A stretch of DNA of 14,069 bases from JBBFMJ01 sp037441225. GTDB taxonomy: Bacteria; Acidobacteriota; Thermoanaerobaculia; UBA2201. The position numbers and the translations under genes are program-made. Within the stretch, counting starts at the first letter, position 1. Each line of letters begins with the position of its first letter. The notes below the pieces were generated by a model. It saw nothing but the letters and a program-made list of their open reading frames with translations, was not told the origin of the DNA and searched no databases. Of this stretch, positions 6,601 through 12,997 are shown one piece after another. The stretch spans positions 1 through 14,069 of the forward strand of contig JBBISU010000083.1 in NCBI GenBank assembly GCA_037441225.1, written 5' to 3'.

Positions 6601-8748
6601 AACATATGTTATTGTAGTATCTACAAAATCAGTATTGCTTTGATTTTGAATATCACTTGATACAACAAGTGTTTCATTTGAAATATTATAAACACTTCTT
6701 GCTGTTTGAAGTGAAATACTTCCAGAATTCACAACATCAAAATATGCAAGGTAATTTACTTGATCAACCCAGTTTGAGCCCTGTTTTTTTTGAAGTTTTA
6801 CGCTCCAGGTCCCCAATTGATCTGATGAGTCAAGCATATAAGAATCCGAAACCTGCCCACTTTGATCTGGTGTAAGCTCTGCAGGTGTTAAGGTTTTGAG
6901 TGTATTATATGGATCATAGACAACAAATCTATATGTCCCATTTGTAAGTGAAAATGCTCTAAAATAAACCCCTGAACAAGGTGGAAATACACTTTTTGGA
7001 ATTGAATAGGCACCATCTTCAAAGATTACAAGGATTTTAACTGTTGTTGTATCCTGTATTGATTTTTGCTCACTTGTAGTAATTGAAGTTCCATAAATTG
7101 TTGAAATTTCTTGCTGATTATAAGTTGCATTTGAGGGAATTGTAACCCTTAAATAAAATTCAAAGTATCCTCCAAAGGGATTTAAAAAACCAGTATCTGG
7201 TTTACCATTTTCATTTGTATCTGGCAAGGGTGTTATTTTATCACTTGAAAAAAACTGTGTTTGCCAGCCAAGTGAAGATGTCACTTCTAAATCAAATAAA
7301 TCAGAAAAGTTTTGATTGTTTCTTATATAGTGTTTATAAAAGATTGATTCACCTGCTCCTTGGGATGAGGAATTTGAGGGTGCTAAATTAAATTTGTCTT
7401 CTACATTAGTGATAGATAAAACACTTATTTCAATGATTGGAGAACCAAAAGAAATTTTAGTTGTTGTAATATCTTTTGTTCCAATTGTTGCAGAGGATGG
7501 GACATAGACATAAGTTATAAGGCATATAAAAGATTCTGCTTGGACAAAGAATTGACTTATCGGACCTACCTCATATGTATTATCACAATTTGAATCCAAA
7601 TAAACATCTGTTGTCCAGCCCTGATTAGAAGAAGATGTGACATTTATTGTAATCCCACTTTCTGTTAAATTTTCAACAACCTGTCCATAAAAAGGAACTG
7701 TTGAGGAGGCAGTTGCCCATTTTTCTTGATCTTTTTTAAAGGTAACAATAAAGCCAGCATAAATTTTGTCTAATACACTATCTTGAACTGAAGAATTTGA
7801 TGATGATTTTATCAAAATTGTAATTTCATCATTTGTTTGTGTTGGGACGGAAGAAGGTATATCAATTTTTACTGTTATATCTATTGAACTTCCCTTTGGA
7901 AGATTTCCTGTATCAGGCGTTCCATTTCCATTTGTATCATTTAAAGGATTGTTCCCTGTAGAATCCCAGAAAGAAATTTCCCAGCCCTGAAGTGAAATCC
8001 CTTCTATTTCTATTATCTCACTTGAATTTCCAAGGTTTGTTATTGTATGCTGAAAAGATACTGTTGTACCTGGTTTTGCAGAAGCTTCCTTTTCTGGTTC
8101 AATGCTTATAATTTGAATTAAAGTACTCAAAACATCCCCATTGTCTTCAATTTGATTTGGAATGTTTGTTCCTAATGTAAGGGAAGGCTTTGTATAAATT
8201 GGAATTTTTGAAGAAATTCCAAGTGTTGAAAAAGAAACAGATACTTCAAATCTTGTCCCAGCTGCTTCCATTGCACCCTGTCCATTTGTGGAAAGCAAAC
8301 TTCCTATTGTTCCAGGCATATCATAACCATCTCCTATAATTAAATCACCTGAAGGATTGAAGGGACTGTAAGAATAAAGATTGAAGTTTTGAAAGCCAGA
8401 ATTATTAAAAGTCCAAAAAAGAAGTCTGTCTGTGTTTTCCATTATCTTGTCAAAGTCAATGTCAAGATAAATTAAAAAAGTTATACCAGAATTTGATGTT
8501 GTACCTCTTTTAAAATATGCATATAAATTATTTTCATCCCAGGTCAGTGCAAAAACCCTTAAATCAGAAGAGGTCTGGCCTGGGTTGTCAGGATCACCAG
8601 CACCTTTTGCTCCATCTATAATTACATTTTGTTCATCCTGTAAAACTGCAGTCCAGTCAGAAAAATCTCCATTTATGTTTATTGTAGTTTCCACAAAAGA
8701 AAGACAAGATAATGGAATCGCCAAAAAAAACATAATTATTTTTCTCAT
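3613..8748 (-). CDS. Large secreted multidomain protein (DOMON/CBM9-like, NEW3-like, Ig-like and FN3 modules)
   Basis: The product has 1711 residues, starting at the ATG at 8748 behind AAGGA at a spacing of 7. A signal peptide spans about residues 1-20; the PLSC in it is not a canonical lipobox. Approximate modules: 22-205 DOMON/CBM9-like, opening with INGDFSDW; 206-335, 336-448 and 450-576 NEW3/CARDB-like beta modules; 577-805 unassigned beta-rich region; 806-903 Ig-like; 905-1006 FN3; 1007-1098 Ig-like; 1099-1330 an FN3 that seems split by an insert; 1344-1451 Ig-like; 1452-1612 unassigned; 1613-1711 FN3, ending naturally at VDIGGNEGN. Three Asp/Asn-rich loops of the type DTNGNGTPD (near 270, 509 and 720) look like calcium sites. 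No catalytic domain, LPXTG or other C-terminal sorting signal is visible. An extracellular adhesin, glycan-binding or structural role is plausible. Module boundaries are estimates by eye. Confidence 0.85.
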   Translation of the reverse strand: MRKIIMFFLAIPLSCLSFVETTININGDFSDWTAVLQDEQNVIIDGAKGAGDPDNPGQTSSDLRVFALTWDENNLYAYFKRGTTSNSGITFLIYLDIDFDKIMENTDRLLFWTFNNSGFQNFNLYSYSPFNPSGDLIIGDGYDMPGTIGSLLSTNGQGAMEAAGTRFEVSVSFSTLGISSKIPIYTKPSLTLGTNIPNQIEDNGDVLSTLIQIISIEPEKEASAKPGTTVSFQHTITNLGNSSEIIEIEGISLQGWEISFWDSTGNNPLNDTNGNGTPDTGNLPKGSSIDITVKIDIPSSVPTQTNDEITILIKSSSNSSVQDSVLDKIYAGFIVTFKKDQEKWATASSTVPFYGQVVENLTESGITINVTSSSNQGWTTDVYLDSNCDNTYEVGPISQFFVQAESFICLITYVYVPSSATIGTKDITTTKISFGSPIIEISVLSITNVEDKFNLAPSNSSSQGAGESIFYKHYIRNNQNFSDLFDLEVTSSLGWQTQFFSSDKITPLPDTNENGKPDTGFLNPFGGYFEFYLRVTIPSNATYNQQEISTIYGTSITTSEQKSIQDTTTVKILVIFEDGAYSIPKSVFPPCSGVYFRAFSLTNGTYRFVVYDPYNTLKTLTPAELTPDQSGQVSDSYMLDSSDQLGTWSVKLQKKQGSNWVDQVNYLAYFDVVNSGSISLQTARSVYNISNETLVVSSDIQNQSNTDFVDTTITYVVFYDTNSNDIPDTDEPYITTSGTVQSYSPGMYTHFTYPFNINSNSSKEDLWSIFVSNFTYTGTWKVFAKWLNECSNLIAQNITTFSVVNDLSPPYSNITSPTNGQNLYISTSPFTISGTAQDNETYVAEVKISVDGGSTWANAIDDGGNFSNWHYSWAPFYRGSYQLISKAKDAGNNTETELEIVNVTVIDDTPPSTPIVEDNGEYTKNTLSSNWSSEDPNSGILYYEYCIGTSPSTCDLVPFTNVGLSTEITRNDLTLSNGLTYYFRVRATNLDNYTSEIGVSDGIICDKLPPQSTITDPPESSTIMGKSYTIIGNTNDNLSGVSSVELSTNGGTSWELLSGTNSWNYNWTLPTDGNYCLKARGTDNVGNVEIPNCHWVYVNSYPLPPSNLQGSETGVCQVHLSWEISPSTDVAFYNIYSDQGTGIIDYSTPVKTVTASQTSWTTTRGIYGYCGTQISLTKESSQYNQVHFSSINTNKSNYNLTGIRVSWSIPGPQIRVDKVYIKSIQVYQAPPSSPTNNGEILPLTTTNILAGENFSVQIDFKYVSGGDPDMSSKEIKVRFSGGGFSPNLSLILNLSGEYPNPCETSNSGSVEPGVPYKFGIRAEDAIGQEEENTDITVSITVCNSSTVQVQIKSPFTGREIEGSEVTVYGEISKGSIEDLQDVTFQYKPESGSWTDMLSSHNYFTNPDIEEPFFIYWDVTSFPSGIYNIRAVARDKLGIYDLYPYEISIKIEHPNPNLIEETNGSGEHQTTQGIDPAISNPITQGEDVEDFITFANIYAGTFLNPTTANLILEDPAEKQGLVPLGWEHSSEFRTLSTESGESTTSPFVLKLFLNDEDNDKRVDSTLVFIYDLLMYRYNGSNWDALPTEINLSSKEVKGYSTNFGLFAPLKAPYGGDIIPPKEVNNLKMVKNGIDINYSWDPVLEDINNNPETIHHYNIYRGTEPNFIPDITNKTNLFGISSLTSFIDNTSLKDSQNYYYLITAVDIGGNEGN

Positions 8749-8909
8749 TTTTGCGTCCTTTCTTGCCCCCTCAAATTAAATTTTTTGTATATTTTTATAA
8801 TTAGAAAAAAAAGTATTTTATAAAAAGAAAACAACCATTTCTCCCTTTCCATTTTATCCTCCATCTTATTTTTATGCAAAATGTATGCCAGATTCCACAA
8901 TGAATTCAT
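8745..8909 (-). CDS. Small basic membrane-type protein, coupled to the large secreted protein
   Basis: The ATG at 8907-8909 follows GGAGGGG (8915-8921) at an ideal distance, so this start is favoured over the longer reading from 9008, which runs back through the promoter and CRP-type site. The product has 54 residues: a charged N-terminal half (HKNKMEDKMEREK) followed by a hydrophobic segment WLFSFYKILFFLIIKIY that could be one membrane helix, then a basic tail. Its stop codon overlaps the start of the 1711-residue gene (ATGA), and its last codons contain that gene's Shine-Dalgarno, so translational coupling is expected. I recognise no family. It may be a true small protein or a translated leader that opens the downstream start; codon bias cannot be judged at this length. 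Confidence 0.45.
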   Translation of the reverse strand: MNSLWNLAYILHKNKMEDKMEREKWLFSFYKILFFLIIKIYKKFNLRGQERTQK

Positions 8910-8926
8910 TTTTTCCCCTCCAATAC

Positions 8927-8937
8927 ATAATATAATA
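8927..8937 (-). promoter_or_regulatory. Candidate -10 region for the small ORF and the large secreted protein
   Basis: Reading the minus strand, TATTATATTAT offers two overlapping TATTAT hexamers (8937-8932 and 8932-8927). No -35 box is found at 17 bases from either, fitting an activator-dependent promoter. With the second hexamer, transcription would start near 8920, placing the centre of the CRP-type site at about -42, the spacing of class II CRP promoters. The leader would then be very short and start within the Shine-Dalgarno; the first hexamer would keep the Shine-Dalgarno and put the site near -37. Confidence 0.4.
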
Positions 8938-8953
8938 AAAAAATTAAGGAAAT

Positions 8954-8971
8954 ATGTGATCCAGATCACAT
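8954..8971. promoter_or_regulatory. CRP/FNR-family operator
   Basis: ATGTGATC and GATCACAT form a perfect 8-bp inverted repeat around a 2-bp centre (CA). With the flanking TTT on one side this nearly equals the E. coli CRP consensus core TGTGA-N6-TCACA, including the symmetric ATC/GAT inner positions. It lies about 45 bases upstream of the 54-residue ORF and about 205 bases upstream of the large secreted protein, with no gene on the other side for which it would serve. A cAMP- or other ligand-responsive CRP-family activator probably controls the secreted protein. The regulator gene is not in the window. Confidence 0.7.
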
Positions 8972-9156
8972 TTAACTTTGTGAATAAATTCCCAAATAAT
9001 AAAATCATTTAAATACACCCTGTTACAATATTACACAAATCTGGAAAAAATCTGCCTTTTAAAGGGAATTATTTTTGTCCATTATACCCTTAAATTCTTG
9101 AAAATTTTAGACAACCATTTTTAAAATTTTATTACAGCTTTCAATAATTAATTTCC

Positions 9157-9873
9157 TTATTTTTTTAATTTCATTATAATATTTGGAGAAAATTTTTTTA
9201 TAGGTATGTTTATAGAAAAAAGGAAAAGTAAGGGGAAAAAAAATAAATTTTTTAAAAAAACATAAAATCTTTTTTTTCTTTTATTGATTTTTCCTTGTCC
9301 TCTTTTCTTTATGAAATTTTTTAAAAAAAGCATATCATAGAAAAAGAGAAAGGGAAAACCAAAATAAATTTTTTTTATTATTTTAAAGGGCTCAAATTCT
9401 TCCTCTAAGTTTTCAAAAGAAAATCTTTTTTTATGCCCTGCCCATTCATCCCAATAAGACCAAAATCTTTGATTTATTGGTACTGAAATAATTAAACTTC
9501 CACCTTCTTTCATAATTCTATAGAATTCTTTTATTGCCTTTTTATGATCCTCTAAATGTTCAAGTGTTTCAGAAGAAATTATTAAAGGAAATATACAATC
9601 TTTAAAGGGTAGTTCTTCAATCTTTCCTGTAACAGAAAAAATTCCTTTCTTTTTTGTATGGAAGACAGCACCAAAATCTAAATCAATACCAATTGGAAAA
9701 AAACCAATTTTTTTTAACTTTTCTGATAAAATACCTAAACCAATTGCTCCATCTAAAAAAATTGTTTTTTCTTTTGGTAGCAGTGAAATTATTTTTTTTA
9801 TCCTTGCAAAATGCCTTGGTCCTAAAAATTCTTCCCCTTTTCCCCAATTTATTTTTTCCATTATAAAAACCAT
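9157..9873 (-). CDS. Class I SAM-dependent methyltransferase (type 11-like)
   Basis: The product has 238 residues. Motif I is FLDGAIGLGILSEKL (residues 39-53; glycine loop D41-G47), the acidic residue that would hold the ribose is D64 in IGIDLD, and the motif IISSETLEHLEDHKKAIKEFYRIMKEGGSLIIS (split across 97-130) is typical of methyltransferase type 11 proteins. The segment VPINQRFWSYWDEWAGHKKRFS resembles family members acting in surface glycan or lipid biosynthesis. The last 60 residues are basic and hydrophobic (KNLFFFPLLFLFSINIPI), suggesting membrane association. The ATG at 9873 overlaps the radical SAM gene by 13 bases; an alternative ATG at 9861 would give a TAATG junction, and neither has a clear Shine-Dalgarno. 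It is the last gene of the tol operon. The substrate is unknown. Confidence 0.85.
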   Translation of the reverse strand: MVFIMEKINWGKGEEFLGPRHFARIKKIISLLPKEKTIFLDGAIGLGILSEKLKKIGFFPIGIDLDFGAVFHTKKKGIFSVTGKIEELPFKDCIFPLIISSETLEHLEDHKKAIKEFYRIMKEGGSLIISVPINQRFWSYWDEWAGHKKRFSFENLEEEFEPFKIIKKIYFGFPFLFFYDMLFLKNFIKKRGQGKINKRKKRFYVFLKNLFFFPLLFLFSINIPIKKFSPNIIMKLKK

Positions 9874-10769
9874 TTTCTTAAATAATTTTTAAAGGGAATT
9901 TTTCTTAAAATTTTAAAAATAAGAATTGGTGGTGTAAATATTTCTTCTTTATGCTTAAAACAATTAGCACAGACAGGAAAATTTTTAAAATTTTTTTCAC
10001 TAAAAGCTTTCTTTAGTTCTTCTAATATAGGACTTTGGATTATTTCTTCAAAGGGTTGATTTATATTCCCAATTGATTGTTTTCCTTCATAATCATAACA
10101 GCAATGGGTTATATTTCCATTGGAAAGGAAAACAAGCCAGTTAAAAGGACCTCCTTGAAAGCAGCCAGCGTATTTTTTATGTAAATTAGTTTCATCAGTT
10201 GTGTCAAGCCCTTCACAGGTTTTTTCAATTATTTTTGCATTTTTATATTTTTCAATTTGAAAAAAATCTTTAAATTCTTTTATTTTTTCATTTTTTGTTA
10301 TTTTTGAAACCATTTTTTGGATTTCTATCATTATATCTTTATCTTTTGCCTCTTCAAGAAGATTTTTTATATTCCTGACAACTTTTTCAAAATCACCCCC
10401 TCTTCTTAAAATATTGTAATTTTCTTTATTTATTGTATCTATGCAAATTCTAATAGTAGATATTTTGCTTTCTAATACAATTTTTGCCTTTTCTTTTTCT
10501 AAAAAAATTCCATTTGTTGAAAGCATTGCTTCTGGAAAAAGATTTAATGCTTCCTTTAAATTAGGATATAATAAAGGTTCTCCCATCTCGTGAAGCCATC
10601 TGACTTTTAAATTATTTTCCCTTATTATTTTATGAATCTTATAAAGATAATTTAAAGGCATATGTTCTTTTTTTCTTTCCATAGATAAATAGGGACACAT
10701 TCCACAGGAAAGGTTACAAAGAGAAGTTATTTCAATAGCAACTTTTACATTTTTTAAATTTAAATTCAT
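9861..10769 (-). CDS. Radical SAM protein with SPASM-type C-terminal domain
   Basis: I use the ATG at 10769, whose first bases form ATGA with the tolB stop; a TTG at 10787 in the same frame is less likely. The product has 302 residues. The 4Fe-4S cluster motif is C18-NLS-C22-GM-C25 (CxxxCxxC), followed by the GEP motif in HEMGEPLLYP and the STNG segment that contacts SAM. The C-terminal part shows a SPASM-like layout: GCFQ, then a beta pair with the text LSNGNITHCCYD and SIGN, then FPVCANC, which could bind an auxiliary Fe-S cluster. Such enzymes modify peptides, proteins or small molecules by radical chemistry; nothing in the window identifies the target. It overlaps tolB at one end and the methyltransferase at the other, so the three are probably translated together. 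No short RiPP precursor is obvious nearby. Confidence 0.85.
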   Translation of the reverse strand: MNLNLKNVKVAIEITSLCNLSCGMCPYLSMERKKEHMPLNYLYKIHKIIRENNLKVRWLHEMGEPLLYPNLKEALNLFPEAMLSTNGIFLEKEKAKIVLESKISTIRICIDTINKENYNILRRGGDFEKVVRNIKNLLEEAKDKDIMIEIQKMVSKITKNEKIKEFKDFFQIEKYKNAKIIEKTCEGLDTTDETNLHKKYAGCFQGGPFNWLVFLSNGNITHCCYDYEGKQSIGNINQPFEEIIQSPILEELKKAFSEKNFKNFPVCANCFKHKEEIFTPPILIFKILRKIPFKNYLRKWFL

Positions 10770-12007
10770 TTTAAATAAGGGGACCAAACTGGCTGAGTAT
10801 TATTTCCAATAAAGGTCAACCTTTTTTTGTTTTCGCCATTTAAATCCATTGTATATATTTCATAATTTCCAGTTATATTTGAAGAATAAACAATTTTTTT
10901 CCCATCGGGGCTAAAAGAAGGTGATTCATTTGACCCTGAAAATGTCAAAGGAACTCTCAAGTTTGTAGAAATCTCTTGCAAATAAATTTGAAAATTTGTT
11001 CCTTCCCTTGAAGTATAAACAAAATAATTTCCCTGAGGAGATATCTTTGGTTCTGCATTATAAGAGCCCTCAAAGGTTATTCTTTTTATATCAAGCCCTT
11101 CATCATTCATAATATAAATCTGGGGTGTTCCATTTCTTCCTGAAGTAAATAATATAAAATTTCCCAAAGGGGAATAAAAAGCATCTGTATCTATGGATTT
11201 TGAAAAAGTCAGTTGCTCATATTGATTTGTTTCCAAATTTAAGCGATAAATATTTGTTTGGTTATCCTTTACACCTGAAAATAATAAAAATTTTCCATCA
11301 GGGGAAAGGGAAGGTGAAGAGGCACTCTTTAGAGGAATTTTTAAATTCTTTGCCTTACCTTCAAGCCATTGAAGTGATATTATGGAAGGTTTGCCCGAAT
11401 GGTATGAGACAAAATAGATTTCCTTTCCATTTGGTGTCCAAGCAGGAGATAAGCATATACTCTTATATGATGTTAAAGGCTGCTGATTTGAACCATCGGA
11501 ATCCATTATGTATAGTTCTTTATAGCCAGATCTATCACTGATAAAAGCAATTTTTGTCAAAGCAATGCCTTTTTGTCCTGTCAGGTGATATATTAGTTCA
11601 TCAGATAAAGTGTGTGCCATTGTCTTTATTGTTTTTTTATCCCCTTTATACTTTTTCGCAAAAATTATTTTCTTTGCTTTTACATCATAAAAATTATGTC
11701 TAAAAATTAAATTTTCCCCTTCCTTGCTCACGGTAGTACTTAAGAAAAATTCAGAGCCAATCCCCTTCAAAATATCAAAGATTTTTAAGGGGTCCTCAGG
11801 AAGATTTTGGGGAGGTTCAATTATTTTAATTTGTCCAGATTCAACTAAATCGTTTTTTAAAGTTTCATTCCATTCTGTATAATCCTTTAACCATAAAACG
11901 GTTATAGGCAACTCTTTCAAACCAGAGGTCTTAATTTCCAGATATACCTCTTGACAGAATAAAATCAAACTATTGAAAACGAAGATGAATGCCAAGCTTA
12001 TCTTCAT
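10766..12007 (-). CDS. tolB: TolB, periplasmic beta-propeller of the Tol system
   Basis: I choose the ATG at 12007, which starts directly with a signal peptide (KISLAFIFVFNSLILFC); a TTG at 12046 in the same frame would add 13 residues in front of it. The product has 413 residues, close to the usual 400-430. Residues 20-145 form the N-terminal alpha/beta domain (VLWLKDYTEWNETLKNDL, then FRHNFYDVKAKKIIFAKKY). From about 150 onward six propeller blades carry the repeated signature: IAFISDRSGYKELYIMD, PAWTPNGKEIYFVS, PSLSPDGKFLLFSG, DAFYSPLGNFILFTS, PKISPQGNYFVYTS, PSFSPDGKKIVYSS. TolB binds TolA and Pal in the periplasm during envelope constriction. The gene overlaps tolA by 38 bases and lacks a visible Shine-Dalgarno, so it probably depends on coupling. 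Pal does not follow. Confidence 0.95.
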   Translation of the reverse strand: MKISLAFIFVFNSLILFCQEVYLEIKTSGLKELPITVLWLKDYTEWNETLKNDLVESGQIKIIEPPQNLPEDPLKIFDILKGIGSEFFLSTTVSKEGENLIFRHNFYDVKAKKIIFAKKYKGDKKTIKTMAHTLSDELIYHLTGQKGIALTKIAFISDRSGYKELYIMDSDGSNQQPLTSYKSICLSPAWTPNGKEIYFVSYHSGKPSIISLQWLEGKAKNLKIPLKSASSPSLSPDGKFLLFSGVKDNQTNIYRLNLETNQYEQLTFSKSIDTDAFYSPLGNFILFTSGRNGTPQIYIMNDEGLDIKRITFEGSYNAEPKISPQGNYFVYTSREGTNFQIYLQEISTNLRVPLTFSGSNESPSFSPDGKKIVYSSNITGNYEIYTMDLNGENKKRLTFIGNNTQPVWSPYLK

Positions 12008-12608
12008 AATAATCGTAAGGTAATGGAGGAAGGGGATTTGATGCAAGGACTGCCCTTAAAGCAGCTCTATCAAAGGCAGAATTACCTGAGGAATTTTCTA
12101 CTTTTGAATCTATTATCCTTCCTGTCTTAGAAATTACAAAATAAATTGTACAAAAAGTTCCTTCTTCTGCAGGTGGTTTATACCAATTGGAAGAAATAAA
12201 ACTTAAAACTTGATTTAAATAATAACTAAAAGGAAAATAAGGGGCATCAATTGATTCAACCTTTGTCCCTCCAATGGAAGGAGTTTCTTCTTTTTCAACA
12301 AAACCATCTTCTTTTTTTTCTGAGGTCAATGGTTTCATCCCTTTTTCTTTTGTCTCTTTTAACCTTTTTGGTGCCTTTGGTTCAATTGTCTTTTCTTTTG
12401 TTTTTTCTTCAAAATTTGAAGGTTTTGCTTCTCTTTGGATTTCCTTTTTTTTCAATGGGAGATAAGATAAACTTACTTTATATGTTAATTGTTTTATTTT
12501 ATTCCTACCTTTTGTTACAGGTGAAAAAAGCAGAAATGTCAATAAAATTAAGTGTATTAAAAAAGAAAAAATAAATGTCTTATATGATAATATATTTTTT
12601 TTAATCAT
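11970..12608 (-). CDS. tolA: TolA/TonB-type energy transducer
   Basis: The product has 212 residues, about half the length of E. coli TolA. Residues 10-29 form a single N-terminal membrane helix with S15-xxx-H19, the same Ser/His spacing that TonB and TolA use to engage their motor. Residues 50-115 form a Lys/Glu/Pro-rich periplasmic linker (KTKEKTIEPKAPKRLKETK), much shorter than the long helical domain of enteric TolA. Residues 128-212 form a TonB/TolA C-terminal domain: NWYKPP, then IYFVISKTGRIIDSKV, then FDRAALRAVLAS-NPLPPLP. Its start overlaps the tolR stop (ATGA), with AAGGG about 8 bases upstream. Position between tolR and tolB favours TolA over TonB; the short linker and domain style are TonB-like, so the symbol is given by context. 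Confidence 0.9.
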   Translation of the reverse strand: MIKKNILSYKTFIFSFLIHLILLTFLLFSPVTKGRNKIKQLTYKVSLSYLPLKKKEIQREAKPSNFEEKTKEKTIEPKAPKRLKETKEKGMKPLTSEKKEDGFVEKEETPSIGGTKVESIDAPYFPFSYYLNQVLSFISSNWYKPPAEEGTFCTIYFVISKTGRIIDSKVENSSGNSAFDRAALRAVLASNPLPPLPYDYYEDKLGIHLRFQ

Positions 12609-12997
12609 TTTGTTTCCCTTGTTACAAGGGCAACTGAAGTAACGCCTTCTTGGTTAAGCAAATCCAAAACTTTTAATACGCTCCCATAAGAAACCCTTTC
12701 ATCTGCCTTTATATAGACACCTTCTATTTTTGCTCTTTCAAGCCAAAAAGGCAACCTTATTTTTAGCTCCATTAAAGGTATTTCTTTTTCTTCAAAGTAA
12801 ATCTTTCCATCCTTGTCAATATTTAAAACAATTGGATTTTCTTGTGGTGGTATTGGCTGTGCCTTTGCTTCTGGAAGTTGAATTTTTAAGCCAGAAAACA
12901 AAAGAGGTGCAGTTATCATAAATATAATTAACAAGACAAGGATTACATCTACAAGAGGTGTGACATTTATATCAGAAAATTCTTTTTCTACTCTCAT
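12605..12997 (-). CDS. tolR: TolR/ExbD-family motor subunit
   Basis: The product has 130 residues, normal for the family. After a short cytoplasmic start (MRVEKEFSDINVTPLV) comes one membrane helix, VDVILVLLIIFMITAPL, with D17 at the position of the conserved proton-carrying Asp (D23 in E. coli TolR). Residues 40-130 form the periplasmic domain, with the typical pattern IVLNIDKDGKIYFEEKEIP, then VYIKADERVSYGSVLKVLDLLNQEGV. With TolQ it forms the proton channel that powers the TolA-like protein. The start overlaps the tolQ stop and the stop overlaps the tolA start, both as ATGA. No clear Shine-Dalgarno precedes it, in keeping with coupled translation from tolQ. Confidence 0.95.
   Translation of the reverse strand: MRVEKEFSDINVTPLVDVILVLLIIFMITAPLLFSGLKIQLPEAKAQPIPPQENPIVLNIDKDGKIYFEEKEIPLMELKIRLPFWLERAKIEGVYIKADERVSYGSVLKVLDLLNQEGVTSVALVTRETK

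Noticed and set aside
4079..6875. Several plus-strand frames of 60-85 codons opposite the large secreted protein
   Set aside because: They lie fully antisense to a long well-supported gene, have no ribosome sites worth noting and no recognisable domains.
8700..8735. Lipoprotein signal (PLSC) in the large secreted protein
   Set aside because: The residue three before the Cys is Pro, not Leu/Val/Ile, so it does not fit a lipobox; ordinary signal-peptidase cleavage is more likely.
8910..9008. N-terminal extension of the small ORF to an ATG at 9008
   Set aside because: It would run through the CRP-type operator and the -10 region, and the ATG at 8909 has a much better Shine-Dalgarno.
9010..9156. 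Terminator after the methyltransferase gene
   Set aside because: The stretch has only A/T-type inverted repeats (AAAATTTT) and CCTTTTAAAGG without loop; no stable stem with a T-run on the minus strand.
12008..12046. TTG start adding 13 residues to TolB
   Set aside because: It would place extra residues in front of an otherwise clean signal peptide and would lengthen the overlap with tolA.
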